Below are positions 44,840-53,134 of a DNA stretch of 64,000 nt, piece after piece; position 1 is the stretch's first letter, and each line of letters begins with the position of its first letter. This stretch comes from Candidatus Nanopelagicales bacterium (GTDB lineage: Bacteria > Actinomycetota > Actinomycetes > S36-B12 > GCA-2699445). Where the stretch lies: assembly GCA_030700225.1 (NCBI GenBank), contig JAUYJT010000020.1, positions 1 through 64,000 on the forward strand, given 5' to 3'. The position numbers were made by a program, and so were the translations under genes. Under the pieces are notes generated by a model, which saw only the letters and a program-made list of their open reading frames with translations, was not told the DNA's origin and searched no databases.

Positions 44840-45496
44840 TCACGGTGACGTGATGGTGAGGTCGGCGGTCACCGCACCCGTTCCGGGAAGCCCGTACAGC
44901 GCGTTGATAACGGTCGCGAGGAGTACGCTGCCTGTCGCCTTGGGGATGGACACCTTGCTGTTCGCCAGGCTGTAGTCGCTCCCCGACGACTTCACGTAGC
45001 TGACCTTGAGCCCCGAGATCGCGATCGTTACGGTTGAACCGTTCTCGACGCCGGCGAGATCAGCCTTGCGCAGCGACAACCCAGACTTCGCAACGGGTGT
45101 GCATGTCTTGCCCGCGGGCTTGTCAGTTGAGACCGTGACGCTCACGTCAGTGCTGAAGGTTGTCTGTTCCGGGCTGCCCGAAGCCCACGTCATCGTGACG
45201 GCGGTCGCGCTCGACTGGACGTATACGGTACCGATTGAGACCTTCTCAGACACGCAAGGCCATTCGAAGTCCTGGATCGACCAGTTCGAGCCGCCCGTGT
45301 TGGTCGCCGTCATGGGAGCCAACGCGTCCATCGCCTGCGGGTCACCCTTCGGGAACTTGAGCGTCCCACCGTTGAACGTGACAGTGGCCGTCTGATCCCC
45401 CGCCGCCTCCCGCGTTTCTTGCGGTGCCGGGCTGCTCGAGCAAGCGGCCAGGACGAGTGTCAAGGCCGCTGCGAGAGCTATGCCTACTTTTCTCAT
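44840..45496 (-). CDS. Secreted lipoprotein, unknown function
   Basis: A 218-residue protein with a classical lipoprotein signal (RKVGIALAAALTLVLAACSS) and lipobox LAAC, so it is lipid-anchored outside the membrane. The mature part is Thr/Ser-rich and beta-like, with two further cysteines (FEWPCVSE and GKTCTPV) that may form a disulfide. AAGGAG is 6 bp before the ATG at 45496. I do not recognise the family. Confidence 0.8.
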   Translation of the reverse strand: MRKVGIALAAALTLVLAACSSSPAPQETREAAGDQTATVTFNGGTLKFPKGDPQAMDALAPMTATNTGGSNWSIQDFEWPCVSEKVSIGTVYVQSSATAVTMTWASGSPEQTTFSTDVSVTVSTDKPAGKTCTPVAKSGLSLRKADLAGVENGSTVTIAISGLKVSYVKSSGSDYSLANSKVSIPKATGSVLLATVINALYGLPGTGAVTADLTITSP

Positions 45497-45759
45497 GGTT
45501 TTCTCCTTAACTCTTGTACGGCTGAGCCCGCCGATGGCGCTCACGCCCCGTCTCTATCCCATTCGCCCGGCCTTCGCCGGTACTCCCGTTAGGGAATGCG
45601 GCGAAGCTAGCACTTCCTAGAGGCTGTTGCTCAGCGAACGTGCCCCATGACGCTGCGTAGTCCTCCGGGTCAGCTCGTCAGCTGCGGCTGCGGCTGTGGC
45701 CGCCAAAATGACGGCAAGCGGCCAAATGTGGCCGAATTCGCGACAAGATCACTACCGGA
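45497..45759. other. Intergenic, no gene seen
   Basis: About 260 bp upstream of the lipoprotein and downstream of gadC. No conserved frame. It presumably holds the lipoprotein promoter. Confidence 0.45.
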
Positions 45760-47238
45760 TCAGGACGCGCCCGGCGAGGCGGGCAACGGATTGGCCAGCA
45801 TGTCCTGCTCACTCTGGGCCTTCTCGGAATCTGTGCGCTGGTCCCATTTGGCCTTCCGGAAGCGGAAGAACAGCAGCGGAGGAACCCCCAGCGCGACGAT
45901 CACCACACCCATCAAGAACGGGTACACACTCGTCGGTATCCCAGCCAGGCCGCTCGGTGGGACGAAACCGAGCAGGAACGCCAACAGCGAAGCGATGAAC
46001 CCGATTGACGCCACAGCGGTCAGGGCCGGCACGCGGTAACTTCGCACGACACCGGGCCGACTGCGGCGCAGCTTGATCGCGGCAGCGAACATCAGCATGT
46101 ACATGATCAGGTACAGCGCCGCCGCCATGTCGACCAGCGTGAAGAACGCCGCGCTGACATTGGGAAGAACCACGAATATCGCTGCCAGAAGCGTGACGAT
46201 CATTCCCTGCATTATCAGGATGTTGACCTGCACACCGGCGGCGTTGCGCCGCTGCAGAAGCGGAGGCAGCAGGCCCGTACGTGCGGCATTGAGTAGACCC
46301 CGGCTCGGGCCCGCTACCCACGCGATGACGGACGACAGGGCACCAATCGCGACCATCCCGGCGAGCACCGGGGCGGCCCAGCCCAGGCCCCAGTGAGCGA
46401 AGTAGTTCTGGAACGCCACGACGATGCCGGTCGTCAGACCCAGGTCGTCAGGGGTGACGACCAGCGCCACAGCGATCGTCGGCAACACGAACACGATCAG
46501 GATCAACACAGTCGCCAGCAGGATCGCCCTCGGATACTCCTTGCCTGGCTTCTTCATGTCCTGCGCGTGAACCGCGTTGACCTCCATCCCCGCGAATCCT
46601 AGGAAGTTGCTGACGATTAGCACGATGCTCGCGATACCGGCGAACGGGGGGATCATGTCCCCCGCCTCCAGGGGAACCTGGCTCCGGTTCCCGGTCGACA
46701 GCCATAGTGCGCCGAGAATGATCAGAATGACCCCCGGGATGATCGTTCCCACAAGCCCAGCCCACGACCCGACGCGGGCGAACAGGTTGCCGCCGCGCAA
46801 CGTGAGCAAGGTGGCGAGCCAGTAGAACACCAGGATGATGATCGCGGTGTAGAGCCCGGAAGTGGCTAGGCCGGGGTCCACGACCATGTAGGCGAAGGCG
46901 GCGCCGATGAAGGCCAGCTGCACCGGGTACCACACGACGTTCTGTATCCACTGCAACCAGACCGCCTGGAATCCCCAACGATTGCCGAACGCTTCCCTGA
47001 CCCAGACGTACACACCACCGTGCCACCCCGTAGCCAGTTCGGCCGCCACCAAGGCTGTCGGGACGAGGAAGAACACCGCCGGGATGACGTACATCAAGAT
47101 GCTGCCCATCCCGAAAGTGGCCATCGTCGGCAGGCTGCGCAGGCTCGCGACAGTGACAGTAGTAAGGATCGCCAGCTGGAAGATCGAGATTCGCGCTGCG
47201 GGCCTCGGGGTCGGCGTAGATTCCTGCTTCTGGCTCAC
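45760..47238 (-). CDS. gadC: APC-family transporter, probable glutamate:GABA antiporter
   Basis: A 492-residue transporter with about 12 membrane segments. It begins SISIFQLAIL-like sequence (ARISIFQLAILTTVTVASLR) and has GWHGGVYVWVREAFGNRWGF, the APC helix-1/3 signature region. It lies 13 bp after gadB on the same strand, which points to exchange of external glutamate for internal GABA in acid stress. The GTG at 47238 follows AGGAG; an ATG at 47340 would overlap gadB. Exact substrate is inferred from linkage. Confidence 0.85.
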   Translation of the reverse strand: MSQKQESTPTPRPAARISIFQLAILTTVTVASLRSLPTMATFGMGSILMYVIPAVFFLVPTALVAAELATGWHGGVYVWVREAFGNRWGFQAVWLQWIQNVVWYPVQLAFIGAAFAYMVVDPGLATSGLYTAIIILVFYWLATLLTLRGGNLFARVGSWAGLVGTIIPGVILIILGALWLSTGNRSQVPLEAGDMIPPFAGIASIVLIVSNFLGFAGMEVNAVHAQDMKKPGKEYPRAILLATVLILIVFVLPTIAVALVVTPDDLGLTTGIVVAFQNYFAHWGLGWAAPVLAGMVAIGALSSVIAWVAGPSRGLLNAARTGLLPPLLQRRNAAGVQVNILIMQGMIVTLLAAIFVVLPNVSAAFFTLVDMAAALYLIMYMLMFAAAIKLRRSRPGVVRSYRVPALTAVASIGFIASLLAFLLGFVPPSGLAGIPTSVYPFLMGVVIVALGVPPLLFFRFRKAKWDQRTDSEKAQSEQDMLANPLPASPGAS

Positions 47239-47251
47239 GACTCTCTCCTGT

Positions 47252-48628
47252 TCAGTGGTGGAACGCCACGCGCGGCTTGGTGCGTGGAAGCGGGCCATCG
47301 AGGCTGTCCAGGAACTCCACTTCACGCTGGATGTCTTCAAGCAGGCTCCCGGCGAGCTCCATGCTCAACCCGTTCCGAACCACAATCCGCTGCACGACAA
47401 GATCAGTCAGGTCGTCCGGCATCGGGTACGCCGGAACCAGCCAGCCCGCCAGCCGCAGGCGCTCCGCCAGGTCGTACAGGTTCCAGTTCTTGGTGTGGTC
47501 GGGCTTCAATCTGTAGGCGAATACGGGGATCTGCGAGCCGTCGTTCCACAGCTCGAACGCCGATATCCGCGAGATCCCATCGGACAGGAACATGGCAACA
47601 TCCCGGCAGTTCCCCTGCACTGCCTCGAAGCCGGGCCGTCCCAGCCTGAGGAACACGTAATACTGCAGCAGGACCTGGGATCCGGGTCGTGAGAAGTTGA
47701 GCGCGAACGTGGGCATGTCGCCGCCCAGGTAGCTGACCCTGAAGATCAAGTCTTCCGGCAGGTACTCCTTGTCGCGCCACACCACCCACCCGACGCCGGG
47801 GTAGACCAGTCCGTACTTGTGACCCGAGGTGCTGATGGAGTGAACCCTGTCGAGCCGGAAATCCCACTCCAGGTCAGGCTGCAGGAACGGCGCGACCATG
47901 CCTCCGGACGCCCCATCGACGTGGATCGGAATATCGAGGCCGGTGGAGGTCTGGACCCGGTCCAAAGCGGCGGCGATCTCCGCGATCGGCTCATACATTC
48001 CGGTGTAGGTCACACCCAAGAGCGCCACGACGCCGATCGTGTTCTCGTCAACGTGCTTCTCCACGCCCTCAGCGTCCAGCGTCTTGTGCGACTCCGAGAT
48101 GGGCACTAGGCGCATCTCGACGTCCCAGTAGTTGGCGAACTTCTCCCAACACACCTGAACCGCCGAACTCATCACGATGTTCGGCTTGTCCGTGGACTTG
48201 CCTTCCGCCCGCCTCCTGTGTTGCCAAAGCCTCTTGAACGCCAGGCCGCCGAGCATGCAGGCCTCCGACGAGCCCACTGTTGACGTGCCGATCGTCTTCG
48301 ACGGGTCAGGCGCGTGCCACAAGTCCCCGAGTATCCGCCAGCACCGGTCCTCGATGGCAGCCGTGGCGGGGTACTCATCCTTGTCGATCATGTTCTTGTC
48401 AGCCGTCTCCTCGGCCAGGCGATCGGCCCACGGGTCCATCCAGGTGCCAACGAACGTCGCCAGGTTCAGCCGGGCGTTGCCGTCCCGCATCACCTCGTCG
48501 TGGACGATCTGGTAGGCGGTCTGCGAGAGCATCTCTGTGTCGGCCAAAGACATCATCGGGTGGCTGGATGTCTCCCCAGGCCTGGTGAACAACGGGTTTA
48601 TTGCCATCGCCTTCGAGTCGTCGGGCAC
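47252..48628 (-). CDS. gadB: Glutamate decarboxylase
   Basis: A 458-residue PLP enzyme with GTSTVGSSEACMLGGLAFKR, HVDGASGGMVAPF, and the PLP-lysine motif STSGHKYGLVYPGVGWVVWR. It converts glutamate to GABA and CO2, consuming a proton. The C-terminus ends in VAFHH; in E. coli GadB a C-terminal His plugs the active site at neutral pH, so similar gating is plausible here. It is transcribed just ahead of gadC. Confidence 0.95.
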   Translation of the reverse strand: MPDDSKAMAINPLFTRPGETSSHPMMSLADTEMLSQTAYQIVHDEVMRDGNARLNLATFVGTWMDPWADRLAEETADKNMIDKDEYPATAAIEDRCWRILGDLWHAPDPSKTIGTSTVGSSEACMLGGLAFKRLWQHRRRAEGKSTDKPNIVMSSAVQVCWEKFANYWDVEMRLVPISESHKTLDAEGVEKHVDENTIGVVALLGVTYTGMYEPIAEIAAALDRVQTSTGLDIPIHVDGASGGMVAPFLQPDLEWDFRLDRVHSISTSGHKYGLVYPGVGWVVWRDKEYLPEDLIFRVSYLGGDMPTFALNFSRPGSQVLLQYYVFLRLGRPGFEAVQGNCRDVAMFLSDGISRISAFELWNDGSQIPVFAYRLKPDHTKNWNLYDLAERLRLAGWLVPAYPMPDDLTDLVVQRIVVRNGLSMELAGSLLEDIQREVEFLDSLDGPLPRTKPRVAFHH

Positions 48629-48736
48629 GATTGATCCTCCGGATGTCAGGAGTTCGGCTTCCTTAGCCCGCCGAACTCGATCACTTCACGCTTCCACTTC
48701 GAACTCGGGGAGTCCACTCCAATCGCGCCCGGCTGC

Positions 48737-49627
48737 TCAGACCAAGTCGTCATCCACAGGTCCAGCGTGCGCGGCGGGCGGGGGGACCCCCACTCGGGGA
48801 GCGTTCTCGGCCGCCTCGACCTGACGAGCGACATCTTCGGTTTCGGTATCGATATGCGTGTCCAGGAACATCGGCGAGGTGGGCATCTCCAGGTGCACGT
48901 CGGTGTCTTCGTCCACCAGCACCGAGCCGGACTCGATCACGAAGTCGAGCACATGTCCTCCGCGAGCTCGATCGGAGTCGAGGAAGTGGAGGTGATACCC
49001 AGCGACTGTCATGCCCTGTGCGTAGTGCGGCGCGCGGAAGCCGACGATAGTCCCTTTGACGTTATCGAATCTGTTCTCCACTTGACCCCCCGTCGCCTCC
49101 AGTAGCGATGGATACGGCCGCTCCTGGCGCACCGCTGTGCGCGTGGTCACGTATGAGAACGTGCCGTCGATCCGAATGGCGTAGAACAGGTTCTCGCTGG
49201 GCACCGTGGCGTCAACGGCCGCCAGCAGCTCGTCCCGCGTCTGGGGCTCGGCGACGTCCACCTCCGCGTCGCCGCTGAAGAACGTGACAGCGGCGAAGGG
49301 GGTGAGATCATCGGGGTTCACGGGCTTGATGGAACCGTCACCGTACATGTGGAAGAAAGCGCCATCCACCGCGGCCATCTCGCCGTCCAGGCCGTTGAAG
49401 GTGCCCAACCCGAAGTCGCCGTGGAGCATGAGCTCGCGGTACGGGGTGTCGCCGTCCAGGATGCCCTCGACCAGGGCGCTCATGGTCGACACCTGGAAGA
49501 TCTCATGGTGAGCCTCATGGGGGGACAAACGGCCACCCCCCGCGTGGTGCGCGGCCGCCGCGATCGCCAGGTCCCAGCAAGAGCCGGTGGTCCCGGCGGG
49601 ACCCTGAGTGCCGGTTTCGTTCACCAT
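48737..49627 (-). CDS. budA: Acetolactate decarboxylase
   Basis: A 296-residue BudA/AlsD-type enzyme: STMSALVEGILDGDTPYREL near the start, DGAFFHMYGDGSI, and the zinc-binding GYHLHFLDSDRARGGHVLDF with its three His. It turns acetolactate into acetoin and CO2. The C-terminal ~50 residues are acidic and proline-rich beyond the usual family length. AGGAG precedes the ATG. It lies 17 bp after the acetolactate synthase gene, forming a budBA unit. Confidence 0.93.
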   Translation of the reverse strand: MVNETGTQGPAGTTGSCWDLAIAAAAHHAGGGRLSPHEAHHEIFQVSTMSALVEGILDGDTPYRELMLHGDFGLGTFNGLDGEMAAVDGAFFHMYGDGSIKPVNPDDLTPFAAVTFFSGDAEVDVAEPQTRDELLAAVDATVPSENLFYAIRIDGTFSYVTTRTAVRQERPYPSLLEATGGQVENRFDNVKGTIVGFRAPHYAQGMTVAGYHLHFLDSDRARGGHVLDFVIESGSVLVDEDTDVHLEMPTSPMFLDTHIDTETEDVARQVEAAENAPRVGVPPPAAHAGPVDDDLV

Positions 49628-49644
49628 GTGCTCCTGTTCGCTGG

Positions 49645-51294
49645 TCAGGCAGAGCTGGTCGGCAGCAGGCTGCCAGCAAGGTCAGCGTTATGTTCGTAGT
49701 TCACGGGGACATCGACGACGACAACGCCAGGGGTATTGAACGCCGCTTCGAAAACCTCAGGAAGTTGATCTTCCGACTCAACCCGCAGCCCGGTCGCACC
49801 GAATGCCTGGGCGAATCCGACCACGTCGTAGTACCCCAGTTGTGTGCCAGAGGTTCGGCCATACTTCATGACTTCTTGGAACGCCACCATGTCGTATGCC
49901 TCGTCCCGCATGACGACGTGGACCAGGTTCAAGCCGTTGCGTACGGCCGTCTCCAGCTCCACGCCGGAGAACAAGAATCCGCCGTCACCGGACACGGACA
50001 CGGCCCGATACCCCAGGAAGCTCGCGGCCATCGCCCAAGGCAACGCGACGCCGAGGGTCTGCTGCCCGTTACTGAAGAGCAGCTGGTTGGGACCCCCCGC
50101 GCGGAAGTGCCGGGCCATCCAGATGTAGTTCGAGCCCACGTCACACGCAACGACCGCATCCAAGGGTGCGGCGAGGCGCAGCTGGGACACGATCGCCAGG
50201 GGGTGGCAGCGTTGGGCCGTGCCAAGCTCGTACTCGAGTGCCCCACCCAGGGCGGGCCGATTCTCGTCGATGACAGCGACGATTCCTGGCGGCAAAGGTC
50301 GCGGGGTCAGCGTCGCCCCGAGGGCCGCGATCGTAGCCGCGATGCCTCCACGCAGTTCCATGTCCGGTTCGTAGCTGGCATCCCAGTCAGCCGCCAGCGA
50401 GTCCAGGTGGATGATCTTCTTCGGCCGTCCGGAGTTCCAGAACCTCGCCTCGTACTCGACCGGGTCGTACCCGACGGTGATAACGACATCCGCTTTGGCC
50501 AGCACCTTGTCGCCCGGCTGGTTGCGGAACAGGCCTACGCGCCCCACGAAGAGGTGCTCGGGATCCCCGCACGCGGCGCCCGCGCCCTGGAAGGTCTCCA
50601 CAATCGGCATCGGGAAGGCGTTGAGTAGCGCGTGCGACGGGGGGATGGCGTCAGGTTGACTGCCGCGAGCCCCAATCATCCAGACAGGCAAGTCCGCCGC
50701 GGCGATCAGATCCGCTGCCTGACGCACCACGTGTGCCGGTGGCGGGCCAAGCTCCGGTGGCTCATGCCACCCGATCGCGTGAGCCTCGGTCCGCTCCGCC
50801 AACACGTCCTGCGGCAGCGTGACTACCACAGCACCCGACGGCGCTTCGGTAGCGATCCGAAAGGCGTTAGCCAGTACGTCCGGAGCGTCGACAGGGTCCT
50901 GCAGCTCTATACTCCGCTTGGTGACGGGTGCGAACATCTCGGCGGCATGCAGGGATTGGTGAGTTCGTTTGGGCTGATCAGCCCGGGACACAGCACCGAC
51001 CAGGGCCACTACTGGGTCGCCCTCGGTCGTGGCAGTCGCCAACCCCGTCACGAGATTTGTCGCGCCCGGACCCGATGTAGCGATGCACACTCCCGGACGC
51101 CGTGTCAGGCGACCAACAGCGGCCGCCATGAAAGCGGCGTTTTGCTCGTGCCGACACACGACAACCTCAGGCGTGTGATCCTCCAGCGCGTTGAAGACCC
51201 CGTCGATCTTCGCCCCGGGGATGCCGAAGACGTGGCGTACTCCGTGCAATTCCAGACCCTCAGCGATGATCTCCCCCGCTGTGCGTGAAGCCAT
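49645..51294 (-). CDS. alsS: Catabolic acetolactate synthase
   Basis: A 549-residue ThDP-dependent enzyme with FGIPGAKIDGVFNALEDHTP (the GAKID sequence marks catabolic rather than biosynthetic synthases), the ThDP Glu in VVCRHEQNAAFMAAA, and the diphosphate-binding VSVSGDGGFLFSGVELETAV. It condenses two pyruvates to acetolactate, diverting carbon from acids to neutral acetoin. No regulatory small subunit is nearby, as expected for the catabolic type. Confidence 0.93.
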   Translation of the reverse strand: MASRTAGEIIAEGLELHGVRHVFGIPGAKIDGVFNALEDHTPEVVVCRHEQNAAFMAAAVGRLTRRPGVCIATSGPGATNLVTGLATATTEGDPVVALVGAVSRADQPKRTHQSLHAAEMFAPVTKRSIELQDPVDAPDVLANAFRIATEAPSGAVVVTLPQDVLAERTEAHAIGWHEPPELGPPPAHVVRQAADLIAAADLPVWMIGARGSQPDAIPPSHALLNAFPMPIVETFQGAGAACGDPEHLFVGRVGLFRNQPGDKVLAKADVVITVGYDPVEYEARFWNSGRPKKIIHLDSLAADWDASYEPDMELRGGIAATIAALGATLTPRPLPPGIVAVIDENRPALGGALEYELGTAQRCHPLAIVSQLRLAAPLDAVVACDVGSNYIWMARHFRAGGPNQLLFSNGQQTLGVALPWAMAASFLGYRAVSVSGDGGFLFSGVELETAVRNGLNLVHVVMRDEAYDMVAFQEVMKYGRTSGTQLGYYDVVGFAQAFGATGLRVESEDQLPEVFEAAFNTPGVVVVDVPVNYEHNADLAGSLLPTSSA

Positions 51295-51434
51295 AAGCGA
51301 ACGCTAGGGGAGCCGATAGCCCCGACTCAACCGGTGCGCAACAGTCGAGGGCCCGGACCTGGTGAAGGTTGGGCGTCGGTGAAGCAGCTTCGATGCGCGA
51401 GCGTCACCAAGCCTGGACGTGTAGCTTGTTTCAC

Positions 51435-53060
51435 ATGAACCTCTTTAACCCAGCGCAGCGGAAGCAGTCGAGCCAACTGCTCGCCGGACTGACATCAGGT
51501 GTTCTAGTGGCGGCTGGACTGCTCATCTCTGGCGCAGCCCCGGCTAATGCCGCGGGGCGCCCAGGCCGGTTCGACACCAGCTTCTCGAACAACACGAACG
51601 GCGGACTCAACGGCCAGGGCTCAGAGCTGGCGATTCAGGACAACGGCAAGATCGTAGTCAGCGGGGACTTCACCCGAGTCGGCCGCACCAAGGCCCACCG
51701 CATTGCCCGGTTCAACGCCAGCGGCACGCCAAATAGGAAGTTCAACCGCAACATCGGAAGCAACGGCGGACTCAACGGCTGGGCAGCCTCGGTAGCCCTG
51801 CAGAACAGCGGCAGAATCGTGACGGCGGGCTCCTTCACGAGGGCTGGCCGCAACACCACTCACCGGATCGCCCGGTTCAACGCCAACGGCACGCCGAACA
51901 AGAAGTTCAACCGCAACATCAACACCAACGGCGGACTCAACGAGACGGCCCGGTCGCTGGCGGTTCAGGACAACGGCAAGATCGTCGTCACGGGCTGGTT
52001 CACGACAGCCGGCGGAGCGCTCACGAACCGCATCGCGAGCTTCAACGCGGGCGGCACGCCAAACGCGGTATTCAACAACAACATCGTCGCCAACGGCGGG
52101 CTCGATAACACCGGATCGTCTCTGGCCGTGCAGGACGACGGCAAGATCGTCGTCACTGGCTGGTTCACAGCGGCCGGCGGAGCGCTCACGAACCGCATCG
52201 CTCGCTTCAACGCCAACGGCACCCCAGACGCTGCCTTCAACAACAACATCACCGTCAATGGCGGGCTGAACGAAGGGGGCGGATCGGTTGTAGTGCAGCC
52301 CGACGGCAAGATCCTGGTGACGGGCGAGTTCACAGCCGCCGGTGGTGCTGCCACGAACGGCATCGCTCGGTTCAACGCTAACGGCACGCCAGACGTTGCC
52401 TTCAACAACGTCATCGCCGCCAACGGCGGCCTGGGCGGTGATGGCGCCTCGGTGGCGGCACAGGCTGACGGCAAGATCACCGTCACCGGTGATTTCTTCA
52501 GCGTGGGTGGCGAAGGTGTGCTCCACGTCGGCCGGTTCAACGCCGACGGCACGCCCGACACGAGGTTCAACACCAACATCAGCGACAGCGGCGGCCTGAA
52601 CAACTTCGGCTCCTCAGTGGCGATGCAGGCCAACGGCAAGATCCTCCTGACCGGCGGCTTCACTCACGCTGGCGGCAGGCGCCACGTGAACCGCATCGCA
52701 CGCGTCTACGGCAAGTACAAGCAGCACCCCGTCGCCAAGTGCGCCTCGCTGCCGAAGAAGCTGCCCGCATCGGGCCGTCGCACGCTCGTGGATCTGGGTT
52801 GCCAGACCAACGCCGGGCAGCTGGTGGGCGTCAAGGTCGTAGCGAACAAGAGCAAGTACGACCTGGTCTGCAAGGCCCCTGGAGAGGAAGCGACCACGAC
52901 GGGCAAAGCTGGTTACGGACGCGGCTTCAGATCCTGCCCAATCACGCATGAACTGCGCATCCGCACGAAAGGGCAATGGGGGGCCACGACAATCACGTTG
53001 AAGGCGCCCCTAACCGATTCGTACACGAAGTACCTCAAGACCCGCGGCTATCGACGCTAG
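51435..53060 (+). CDS. Secreted delta-60 repeat beta-propeller protein
   Basis: A 541-residue exported protein. The signal peptide ends near ISGAAPANAAG. Then seven tandem ~55-residue repeats follow, each of the form VQDNGKIVVTGWFT...RIARFNANGTPD...FN.NI..NGGL, the delta-60 repeat, consistent with one seven-bladed propeller. The C-terminal ~110 residues form a separate basic domain with four cysteines (KCASLP, LGCQTN, LVCKAP, RSCPIT). The DNA shows a 165-bp tandem periodicity. ATG at 51435 preferred; a TAGCTT box ends 7 bp before it. Its ligand is unknown. Confidence 0.87.
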   Translation: MNLFNPAQRKQSSQLLAGLTSGVLVAAGLLISGAAPANAAGRPGRFDTSFSNNTNGGLNGQGSELAIQDNGKIVVSGDFTRVGRTKAHRIARFNASGTPNRKFNRNIGSNGGLNGWAASVALQNSGRIVTAGSFTRAGRNTTHRIARFNANGTPNKKFNRNINTNGGLNETARSLAVQDNGKIVVTGWFTTAGGALTNRIASFNAGGTPNAVFNNNIVANGGLDNTGSSLAVQDDGKIVVTGWFTAAGGALTNRIARFNANGTPDAAFNNNITVNGGLNEGGGSVVVQPDGKILVTGEFTAAGGAATNGIARFNANGTPDVAFNNVIAANGGLGGDGASVAAQADGKITVTGDFFSVGGEGVLHVGRFNADGTPDTRFNTNISDSGGLNNFGSSVAMQANGKILLTGGFTHAGGRRHVNRIARVYGKYKQHPVAKCASLPKKLPASGRRTLVDLGCQTNAGQLVGVKVVANKSKYDLVCKAPGEEATTTGKAGYGRGFRSCPITHELRIRTKGQWGATTITLKAPLTDSYTKYLKTRGYRR

Positions 53061-53134
53061 AGCTCCGATTGTCCCGGCCCGCGCCTTCCTCGTCTTGCCC
53101 GGACTATGCCATCGCGATCTGAGATGATCCCCGC

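Noticed and set aside
45588-45600. CCCGTTAGGG as another integron core site
   Set aside because: GTTAGGG does not end in a pyrimidine and there is no attC fold around it. The GTTAGGG in the palindromic element near 61687 fails for the same reason.
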